DNA of 48,144 bases from contig JADHLF010000014.1 in assembly GCA_016780825.1 (NCBI GenBank), positions 1 through 48,144 on the forward strand, in the 5' to 3' direction. The notes below the pieces were generated by a model that saw only the letters and a program-made list of their open reading frames with translations, was not told the DNA's origin and did no database searches. The position numbers and the translations under genes are program-made. The first letter of the stretch is position 1, and every line of letters begins with the position of its first letter. Shown here one piece after another: positions 41,860 through 48,144 of the stretch. The stretch is from Planktomarina sp. (GTDB lineage Bacteria > Pseudomonadota > Alphaproteobacteria > Rhodobacterales > Rhodobacteraceae).

Positions 41860-43119
41860 ATGCGCTATATGACCACTTATGATATGATGGAAAGCCTGCG
41901 GAACACCAATCAATGGATGGGTGCAACCGCAAAAGCGATGGCGTCTTATCCGATGTTTGCCATGGTTCCAAATCCAGCTTTTCAATGGATGTCGGCCTGG
42001 GGTGAAGTCACCGAACGAGCCTATGCGCGCATGGTGGTCAAGCCCGGCTGGCGTTTGGACTTTGTCTCAACCGAGGATGGCAAAGATCATTTGGTTGAGG
42101 TCGAAACCCTATTGGCCAAACCTTTTGGCGACTTGATCCATTTCGCGGTGCCTGGCCGCAAACCACGCGACCGCAAGGTCCTGTTGGTCGCTCCCATGAG
42201 TGGACATTACGCCACGCTCCTGCGCTCCACCGTGCGCAGCCTGCTGCCCGATTGTGAAGTCTATATCACGGATTGGCACAATGCCCGCGATATTCCTGTC
42301 AGCGCCGGCAAATTCGATGTGGAAGACTACACCCTCTATCTCGCAGAATTTATTAGAAAACTTGGCGCAGATACCCATGTCATCGCAGTGTGCCAGCCCG
42401 GACCGATTGCTCTTGTCGCAACAGCCTATCTCGCCGCCACCACCCCTGAGGCACAGCCCGCGAGCCTAACTTTGATCGGCGGCCCGATTGATCCCGATGC
42501 CAATCCAAGCGACGTCACCGACTTTGGCAATCGCGTCCAAATGGGGCAGTTGGAAGAAACGATGATCCAGCGCGTTGGGTTCCAACATGCCGGAGTTGGC
42601 CGCAAGGTCTATCCAGGCCTCCTGCAATTGATGAGCTTCATGTCCATGAATAGCGAAACCCATAGCAAGGCTTTCATCGATCAAATCATCCGCACGGCGC
42701 AGGGCGAAGCGCGCGACAATGACAAACATAACCGCTTTTACGATGAATATCTGGCGGTGATGGATATGACAGCCGAGTTTTACCTCTCCACAGTGCACCG
42801 GATTTTCAAGCAACGTGAAGTGGCCCGCAACGCTCTCTATGTACAGGGGATTCATGCAGATATTTCCAAAATCACCTCTGTGCCTGTCATTGTGGTCGAG
42901 GGTGAAAATGATGATATCTCCGCCCCGGGGCAATGTTTGGCCGCGCTGGACCTGCTCACCGGCCTGCCGCAATCCTTGAAAGCGGCCCATCTCGAACCGG
43001 GCGCCGGTCACTATGGAATTTTCGCAGGGAAAAGCTGGCGCAACAATATCCGCCCCTTGGTGCTTGAATTTATCGCCGGCGCGCAAAAGCATGGAAAGAA
43101 AAAACCATCGAAAGCTTGA
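41860..43119 (+). CDS. phaZ: Intracellular polyhydroxyalkanoate depolymerase
   Basis: Releases monomers from native storage granules. The 419-residue protein starts MRYMTTYDMMESLRNTNQW and has the alpha/beta hydrolase core with the nucleophile region VCQPGPIALVA, where a cysteine replaces the usual lipase-box serine, as in the intracellular PhaZ1 type. LVVEGENDDISAPGQC-like and GAGHYGIFAG stretches supply the catalytic Asp and His. The ATG at 41860 follows AGGAGAG by 10 bases. Its stop overlaps the rsgA start. Confidence 0.94.
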   Translation: MRYMTTYDMMESLRNTNQWMGATAKAMASYPMFAMVPNPAFQWMSAWGEVTERAYARMVVKPGWRLDFVSTEDGKDHLVEVETLLAKPFGDLIHFAVPGRKPRDRKVLLVAPMSGHYATLLRSTVRSLLPDCEVYITDWHNARDIPVSAGKFDVEDYTLYLAEFIRKLGADTHVIAVCQPGPIALVATAYLAATTPEAQPASLTLIGGPIDPDANPSDVTDFGNRVQMGQLEETMIQRVGFQHAGVGRKVYPGLLQLMSFMSMNSETHSKAFIDQIIRTAQGEARDNDKHNRFYDEYLAVMDMTAEFYLSTVHRIFKQREVARNALYVQGIHADISKITSVPVIVVEGENDDISAPGQCLAALDLLTGLPQSLKAAHLEPGAGHYGIFAGKSWRNNIRPLVLEFIAGAQKHGKKKPSKA

Positions 43120-44159
43120 GCCGACCCACCCAGAGCGACGCCACAGGCCAATTGCGCGCTCTGGGCTGGTCAGAGTATTTTGCCGAACAAGCCACCTCCG
43201 CCGCCCTCTCAAAAACCCCACCCGTGCGGATCACACAGGTGCATCGCAATACACTCCATATCCAAGGCGTTGATCTCGACATGATCATTCCCGCTCTGCA
43301 GGGCGTCACCGTCGGAGACTGGCTCCTTTTTGATGCGGAGGCACCGCGCAACAGCCAAGTATTGACCCGCAAAAGCCTGATCAAACGGCGCGCACCGGGC
43401 CATGACCGCAAAGAGCAGCTGATCGCTGCCAATCTCGACACCGCTTTTGTTGTGACCTCATGCAACAATGACTTCAGCCTTGCGCGGTTGGAGCGCTATG
43501 TGGCCATGGCGCATGAGGCCGGCGTAACCCCGGTCATCGTTTTAAGTAAGATCGATTTGGCCACGGAGGTCAGCGCCTTTGCAGAGCAAGCGCAAAGTAT
43601 TTCGCCCGAGATCGCCGTTGTCTGTCTCGACGCCCGCAGTCCCGAGGCCATTGACCTCCTAACCCCTTGGTGCCAGGCCGGACAAACCGTCGCTTTTCTT
43701 GGCTCATCTGGGGTGGGCAAATCGACCTTAACCAATTCCCTGGCCGGCAATGCGGCCATCGCCACCCAAGAGGTCCGCGCCAGCGACGACAAAGGGCGCC
43801 ACACCACCACCGGGCGGCAACTGCACATTCTGCCCAGCGGATGCGCCGTTCTCGATACGCCCGGGATGCGTGAAATTCAGCTGACGGATGTCTCCATCGG
43901 CCTGGAGGAAACCTTCGCGGACCTGCATGCGCTGCAACAAAACTGCCGCTTCAACGACTGCGCACACAAGACAGAACCCGGCTGCGCCGTGCAAGCGGCC
44001 ATTGCCACTGGGGATGTTGATGTGCCGCGCCTGCAACGCTGGCTCAAACTTGTGGCGGAAGATGCGGAAAACACCAAATTCTTGGCAGATCGAAAGCGGC
44101 GTGACCGGGCAAAAGCAAAGCCCGAAAAATCCGCTACAAAATACAGCTCAAAAAAATAA
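43116..44159 (+). CDS. rsgA: Ribosome small subunit-dependent GTPase A
   Basis: Circularly permuted GTPase that releases assembly factors from the 30S subunit. An OB-fold N-terminal domain (residues about 30-110) precedes the GTPase motifs in permuted order: G4 LSKID, G1 GSSGVGKSTLTNSL, G3 DTPGMRE. The zinc site is C-x4-C-x-H-x5-C in CRFNDCAHKTEPGC. A basic C-terminal tail follows. The start is TTG at 43116, overlapping the phaZ TGA by two bases; another start is not evident. Confidence 0.92.
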   Translation: MSRPTQSDATGQLRALGWSEYFAEQATSAALSKTPPVRITQVHRNTLHIQGVDLDMIIPALQGVTVGDWLLFDAEAPRNSQVLTRKSLIKRRAPGHDRKEQLIAANLDTAFVVTSCNNDFSLARLERYVAMAHEAGVTPVIVLSKIDLATEVSAFAEQAQSISPEIAVVCLDARSPEAIDLLTPWCQAGQTVAFLGSSGVGKSTLTNSLAGNAAIATQEVRASDDKGRHTTTGRQLHILPSGCAVLDTPGMREIQLTDVSIGLEETFADLHALQQNCRFNDCAHKTEPGCAVQAAIATGDVDVPRLQRWLKLVAEDAENTKFLADRKRRDRAKAKPEKSATKYSSKK

Positions 44160-44169
44160 CCCCCGTCAG

Positions 44170-44242
44170 TTCAGCGATAAACTCCTGCCGCTGAACCGGG
44201 ATGATCCAATCTCCGGCGCCGCAAACCACATGCGGCCGGAGA
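44170..44242. terminator. Paired hairpins between rsgA and the YCII gene
   Basis: TTCAGCG (44170-44176) / CGCTGAA (44189-44195) and TCTCCGGC (44210-44217) / GCCGGAGA (44235-44242) are two perfect inverted repeats in the 100 bases between convergent stops. Confidence 0.55.
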
Positions 44243-44259
44243 CTAGGACAACGTGACTC

Positions 44260-44568
44260 TCAACCGCCCATAGCCATCAATTCCGAAACCGCCATTTTGG
44301 CATGATCTGAAAACGGATCGGCCTGGGCGATTTGCAGAGCAGCCTCCATATCGGCGGCCTCAACGATCAAAAACCCGGTGATGGCCACCGGCTCATCACT
44401 TATACCATCCGGGCCAACCACCTTAGAGCTCTTCACCGGTGAAGCGGGATAAACCACAGCTTCCCCCAAGCTGGCCAACCAATCCATCCATTTTCCCATA
44501 TGCGCCTTGCCATCTTCTGGCGATTTCATCTGAGGTTGCTCTAAATAGGTTAGTAAAAATTGTGCCAT
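44260..44568 (-). CDS. YCII-related (DGPF) domain protein
   Basis: A 102-residue protein of the YCII/DGPF family: a ferredoxin-like fold with MAQFLLTYLEQPQ at the start, a central GFLIVEAADMEAALQIAQADPFSDHAK motif (the P-F of the DGPF box) and a C-terminal MAVSELMAM strand. Function of the family is not established. AGGAGATGAG precedes the ATG. It lies downstream of a hydrolase gene on the same strand, with 18 bases between. Confidence 0.88.
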   Translation of the reverse strand: MAQFLLTYLEQPQMKSPEDGKAHMGKWMDWLASLGEAVVYPASPVKSSKVVGPDGISDEPVAITGFLIVEAADMEAALQIAQADPFSDHAKMAVSELMAMGG

Positions 44569-44586
44569 AGGCTCATCTCCTAAAAT

Positions 44587-45336
44587 TTACTGTGCTGCAA
44601 TCACGCCAATCACATCGGTAATCGCCTCCTCGGTCAAGGCCAGAGCGCGCGGAAATGAAAATCGGTGATCTCCTCCCTTAAGCAGGCGCAGTTGAATATC
44701 GTCGCCCGTCGCAAGCGCAAACAGGCGTTGCGCCAGCTCAACAGAAACCTCCTCATCCTCATCCCCTTGCAAAAATCGCGTCGGGAAGGGCAAATGCAAC
44801 GGGCTGCGCAGCACGAGATGTGACCGACCGTCCTCAATCAAACGCTTGGTGATCGGATAGGGATCGCCATAATCCGAGGGGATATTCACTCGTCCCTCTT
44901 GGGCCAAAAACTTGCGGGTGTCGGCATTGAAACTTGCCCAAAACCCATCCTCTGTGAAATCTGGAGCGGCGGCGATGGTCACGAGCCCTGCGATACGCTC
45001 TGGAATCCTCTTGGCCATCAAAAGCGAGATCCAGCCGCCCATAGAGGAGCCCACTAAAATCTGTGGACCTTGGGTGAGCTCACAAATTGCCGCCTGCGCA
45101 TCTTCCGCCCAATCGCCAATGCATCCATCTGTGAAGGCCTCTGAAGAGGCGCCATGCCCCGAATAATCAAACCGCAAAAACCCGCGCCCCTCGGCCTTGC
45201 ACCAAGCCTCCAAATGCAGCGCCTTGGTGCCGCTCATATCGGACATAAACCCGCCCAAAAACACCACGCCCGGCCCGATGCCCTTGGTCTTCGCATAGGC
45301 AATCCGGCGGCCGGCCTCCGTTGTTAAAAATTTCAT
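44587..45336 (-). CDS. Alpha/beta hydrolase
   Basis: A 249-residue serine hydrolase. It has the oxyanion region GVVFLGGFMSDMSGTKA, the nucleophile elbow LVGSSMGGW (Ser near residue 97), a GDEDEEVSV stretch for the acid and KGGDHRFSFPRA for the catalytic histidine. Relatives are annotated as carboxylesterases or 2-hydroxymuconate-type hydrolases; substrate unknown. I use the ATG at 45336, after GAGGGGG; an in-frame GTG two codons earlier is less likely. Confidence 0.88.
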   Translation of the reverse strand: MKFLTTEAGRRIAYAKTKGIGPGVVFLGGFMSDMSGTKALHLEAWCKAEGRGFLRFDYSGHGASSEAFTDGCIGDWAEDAQAAICELTQGPQILVGSSMGGWISLLMAKRIPERIAGLVTIAAAPDFTEDGFWASFNADTRKFLAQEGRVNIPSDYGDPYPITKRLIEDGRSHLVLRSPLHLPFPTRFLQGDEDEEVSVELAQRLFALATGDDIQLRLLKGGDHRFSFPRALALTEEAITDVIGVIAAQ

Positions 45337-45547
45337 GCACACCCCCTCGTTTCAGATGAATTTTATCTGCTGAGTGCGTCCTGACAATGATATTTGACGT
45401 CCTGCGGCGCCAACTGATGGGCCTGTGTCATAATGGCCGCAACGCTTAACCGGTTGACAGTCAAATTCAAAACCGCCAAACAGCAGCCGAACCAAATACC
45501 CGCAACCGGGCGTTCCGTGGGCGCCAAACTGACGAGGAGTGCCCGTG

Positions 45548-47494
45548 ATGGCCCAAATCTCACTCACCCTACCTGACAATTCGATCCGCCATTATGAGGC
45601 CGGCATCACCGCCGCAGAAGTGGCTGCTGATATCGCCAGTTCTTTGGCAAAAAAGGCCATTTCCGCAACCGTGAATGGCGCGCATTTTGATCTGGCTTGG
45701 CCAATTGATACCGACGCCACGATCGCCATTCACACCATGAAAGATGAGGCGCAAGCCAATGAGCTGATCCGCCATGATTTGGCCCATATCATGGCCCGTG
45801 CCGTTCAGGAAATTTGGCCAAATGTTCAGGTGACCATAGGTCCCGTGATCAAAGATGGCTGGTATTATGATTTTGATCGCAAAGAGCCGTTTACTCCGGA
45901 AGACTTGGGCGTGATCGAGAAAAAGATGAAAGAAATCATCAACAAGCGTGACGCCGTCCGCACCGAAGTGTGGAAGCGTGCACGCGCGGTACAACATTAT
46001 ACCGATGCCCAAGAGCCCTATAAGGTGGAGCTGATCGACGCCATCCCTGGCGACGAACCGCTACGGATGTATTGGCACGGTGATTGGCAAGACCTCTGCC
46101 GCGGACCGCATTTGCAAAACACAGGGCAAGTGCCCGCCGACGGGTTCAAGTTGATGAATGTGGCCGGCGCCTATTGGCGCGGCGACAGCAATAGAGCGAT
46201 GCTGCAACGAATCTACGGGGTCGCATTTTCCAGCAAGGAAAAGCTCAAAGCCCATCTGCATATGCTCGAAGAAGCCGCGAAGCGCGACCACCGCAAGCTG
46301 GGCCGGGAAATGGATTTATACCATATGCAAGAAGAGGCCCCCGGGCAGGTCTTTTGGCACCCAAACGGCTGGACCATCTACACCGAGCTACAAGATTACA
46401 TGCGCCGCAAACAACGCGCAGGCGGCTATGTGGAAGTCAACACCCCGCAGGTGGTGGATCGCAAACTCTGGGTGGCCTCTGGCCACTGGGACAAATATCA
46501 GGAAAATATGTTCATCGTTGAGGTGGATGAAGACCATGCCCGCGAAAAGGCCGTCAATGCGCTCAAACCGATGAACTGCCCCTGCCATGTTCAAATTTTC
46601 AACCAAGGCTTGAAATCCTACAGAGATCTGCCGCTGCGCATGGCAGAATTTGGCAGCTGCGCACGCTACGAGCCATCAGGCGCGCTGCATGGCATCATGC
46701 GGGTGCGCGGCTTTACCCAAGACGACGGGCATATTTTCTGCCGTGAAGATCAAATCGAAGAGGAAACGGCACTCTATATCGCGTATCTAACCTCCGTTTA
46801 CAAAGACCTCGGCTTTGAGTCCTTTCGGGTGAAATTCAGTGATCGGCCAGAAAAGCGCTCTGGCTCTGATGAGGTTTGGGATCGTGCGGAATCCGCCCTT
46901 CTGGCCGCAACCCGCAAAGCGGGCATTGAACCGGAGATGAACCCGGGAGAAGGTGCGTTCTATGGTCCAAAATTGGAGTTTGTTTTGACGGACGCCATTG
47001 GCCGTGATTGGCAGTGCGGCACCCATCAGGTGGATTTCGTTCTACCTGAACGCTTGGACGCCAGCTACATCGGCGAAGATGGCAATAAACACAGACCGGT
47101 CATGCTGCATCGCGCCTGCTTGGGGTCTTTTGAGCGCTTCATAGGCATATTGATCGAAGAACATGCTGGCCGCTTGCCACTTTGGCTGGCACCGAGACAG
47201 GTGGTGGTGGCATCCATTGTGTCAGACGCCGATCAATTCGTTCATGAGGCGGTTGCTGCCCTGCGCGCCGCGGGCATTCGAGCCGAAGCCGATACCCGCA
47301 ATGAAAAAATCAACTATAAAGTGCGGGAGCATTCAGTGGCCAAAGTGCCTGTGATTCTCGCAGTGGGGATGAAAGAGGTTGCAGATCGCACCCTCTCCAT
47401 GCGCCGCTTAGGCAGCAAAAACAGCGACGTTGTGGCACTCGATCAAGTGGTGGCGGACCTCAAAACTGAAGCCACACCACCAGATTTGCTGTAA
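45548..47494 (+). CDS. thrS: Threonine-tRNA ligase
   Basis: Charges tRNA-Thr. The 648-residue protein has an N-terminal TGS domain (residues 1-62), the editing domain with HDLAHIMARAVQEIWP, and the class II core with CPCHVQIFN (zinc and active-site cysteine), MAEFGSCARYEPSGALHG, FTQDDGHIFC and GAFYGPKLEF, then an anticodon-binding domain. I start it at the ATG at 45548, eight bases after GAGGAG; a GTG one codon earlier and another at 45539 are in frame but less well placed. Confidence 0.96.
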   Translation: MAQISLTLPDNSIRHYEAGITAAEVAADIASSLAKKAISATVNGAHFDLAWPIDTDATIAIHTMKDEAQANELIRHDLAHIMARAVQEIWPNVQVTIGPVIKDGWYYDFDRKEPFTPEDLGVIEKKMKEIINKRDAVRTEVWKRARAVQHYTDAQEPYKVELIDAIPGDEPLRMYWHGDWQDLCRGPHLQNTGQVPADGFKLMNVAGAYWRGDSNRAMLQRIYGVAFSSKEKLKAHLHMLEEAAKRDHRKLGREMDLYHMQEEAPGQVFWHPNGWTIYTELQDYMRRKQRAGGYVEVNTPQVVDRKLWVASGHWDKYQENMFIVEVDEDHAREKAVNALKPMNCPCHVQIFNQGLKSYRDLPLRMAEFGSCARYEPSGALHGIMRVRGFTQDDGHIFCREDQIEEETALYIAYLTSVYKDLGFESFRVKFSDRPEKRSGSDEVWDRAESALLAATRKAGIEPEMNPGEGAFYGPKLEFVLTDAIGRDWQCGTHQVDFVLPERLDASYIGEDGNKHRPVMLHRACLGSFERFIGILIEEHAGRLPLWLAPRQVVVASIVSDADQFVHEAVAALRAAGIRAEADTRNEKINYKVREHSVAKVPVILAVGMKEVADRTLSMRRLGSKNSDVVALDQVVADLKTEATPPDLL

Positions 47495-47522
47495 AACCCG
47501 CGCCCATTATATATCAAGAGCT

Positions 47523-47544
47523 TGCCCGGTCATCGCATCGGGCA
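47523..47544. terminator. Hairpin between thrS and the ArsC-family gene
   Basis: TGCCCG (47523-47528) and CGGGCA (47539-47544) form a six-base-pair stem with a ten-base loop just downstream of the thrS stop and before the convergent gene's stop codon. No T-run. Confidence 0.5.
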
Positions 47545-47545
47545 G

Positions 47546-47878
47546 CTATGCCCCCGGCAAGCCCGCATAATGGGCCGCAACATCAGGCTTCCAGCCGAGC
47601 GTCATCTCTCCATCCTGGACAATCAGCGGGCGCTTCATAAGCGTCGGATGCGCCTTGAGCAGCGCCAAAGGATCACCTGCACGGTCCCGCTCATCCAAGC
47701 CGCGCCAAGTGGTCGAAGCACGGTTCAACAGAGCATCCCCAAACTTTGCGAGGGCCGCTTCAAGAACCGCCTCCGGCACCTGCCCTTCGCGCACATCGAT
47801 ATAATCGACCTGCTGATTTTGCAGCGCTTTTCTTGCTTTGCGACAGGTGTCACAGGCTTTCAATCCATAAAATTCCAT
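47546..47878 (-). CDS. ArsC/Spx family thioredoxin-fold protein (YffB-like)
   Basis: A 110-residue protein of the ArsC/Spx/YffB fold. It starts MEFYGLKACDTCRKARKAL with a CDTC redox-like motif (Cys9 and Cys12), followed by VDYIDVREGQVPEAVLEAALAK and the conserved PTLMKRPLI segment, where the arginine and cis-proline of the family lie, and GWKPDVAAHYAGLP. Most such proteins are not true arsenate reductases. AAGGGAAA precedes the ATG at 47878. It is divergent from the cold-shock gene. Confidence 0.87.
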   Translation of the reverse strand: MEFYGLKACDTCRKARKALQNQQVDYIDVREGQVPEAVLEAALAKFGDALLNRASTTWRGLDERDRAGDPLALLKAHPTLMKRPLIVQDGEMTLGWKPDVAAHYAGLPGA

Positions 47879-48026
47879 AAAATTTCCCTTGATTTTATTT
47901 TTAATCGCATAATTGTGGAGACATGGCATCTGAATAACAGGATATTCGTGAGAATTTTTGCCGTTCAGATACGTGATGCCGCCCGCATCTCGTCGGGCGT
48001 GCAATTATGACTTGGGAGAATATGAT

Positions 48027-48144
48027 ATGCCTTTGGGCACAGTAAAATGGTTCAACACCACAAAAGGTTTCGGGTTCATTGAGCCAGAAGGTGGAGGGAA
48101 TGACGTGTTTGTCCATATTTCAGCAGTCGAACGCGCTGGAATGA
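48027..48144 (+). CDS. Cold-shock protein, CspA family (partial, runs off the window)
   Basis: The first 39 codons of a cold-shock protein. It begins MPLGTVKWFNTTKGFGFIEP with the RNP1-type KGFGFI motif, then VFVHISAVERAG carrying RNP2-type FVHIS. These are the single-stranded nucleic acid binding motifs. GGGAG lies 8 bases before the ATG. The last codons lie outside the window. The 148-base leader, shared with the divergent ArsC-family gene, fits the long cold-shock leaders seen elsewhere, though no structure is claimed. Confidence 0.9.
   Translation, partial: MPLGTVKWFNTTKGFGFIEPEGGGNDVFVHISAVERAGM

Noticed and set aside
45352..45579. 75-codon minus-strand frame upstream of thrS
   Set aside because: No family match, no start signals, and it is antisense to the thrS ribosome binding site.
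1..48144. tRNA or rRNA genes, CRISPR arrays, transposases, integrases or attachment sites
   Set aside because: Reading through gaps and frames showed none; a computational tRNA scan was not possible here.

Overview
The window is chromosomal DNA of an alphaproteobacterium, most likely order Rhodobacterales (Roseobacter group). The evidence is the alphaproteobacterial SOS box type (GTTC-N7-GTTC), a SAM-II riboswitch before metZ, a fused NuoE/NuoF-type (FdsG-FdsB-like) protein, the phaZ/phaC/phasin/phaR cluster, DUF2842 behind purA and the hflK-hflC-DUF2065-degP cluster. GC content looks moderate for the group. I see no rRNA, tRNA, phage, insertion sequence or CRISPR array. Most genes are housekeeping and tightly packed, with many 1-4 base stop/start overlaps.

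Layout: 1-484 is a structured, apparently non-coding spacer. 485-7000 (minus) holds a small membrane protein, rsmJ, a thiamine-diphosphate decarboxylase, trkH, folE2 and metZ; metZ has a SAM-II riboswitch leader followed by a terminator-like hairpin. 7215-7916 (plus) is a glutathione S-transferase. 7996-14079 (minus) holds yciB, an EamA transporter, ftsY, a fused diaphorase subunit of NAD-dependent formate dehydrogenase without its catalytic subunit, and xseA. purD (plus) is followed by a type VI-like ferredoxin (minus) and by a short SOS-box-controlled ORF that matches only the C-terminal OB fold of the error-prone polymerase ImuC/DnaE2. 16355-22451 (minus) runs rpiA, gor, hflK, hflC, DUF2065, degP. 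22824-25112 (plus) has sdaA and a second EamA transporter. thiamine diphosphokinase, purA and DUF2842 (minus) flank a proline/alanine-rich unknown. secG, pyrG, a DUF1330 protein, a TerB-like protein and a PhnD-like protein follow on plus.

31915-38623 (plus) is a polar amino acid/polyamine-type ABC transporter operon (ATPase, binding protein, two permeases) fused in context to two glutamine-synthetase-like ligases and a class I glutamine amidotransferase, the gene set of a gamma-glutamylation route for amine catabolism. It ends abruptly in what looks like a deletion scar: the first codons of a PuuB-like oxidoreductase joined to the last codons of a class III aminotransferase.

38799-43119 is the polyhydroxyalkanoate cluster: phaR, phasin and phaC on minus, phaZ on plus, with shared TGC/GCA-rich motifs upstream of phaR, the phasin gene and between phaC and phaZ that fit PhaR operators. 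rsgA, a YCII protein, an alpha/beta hydrolase, thrS, an ArsC-family protein and the start of a cold-shock gene complete the window.

The theme worth following is gene loss with retained edges: an SOS promoter driving one ImuC domain, the puuB/aminotransferase scar, and an orphan formate dehydrogenase beta subunit all suggest deletions in a shrinking or remodelled genome. This is inference from one window without homology searches.
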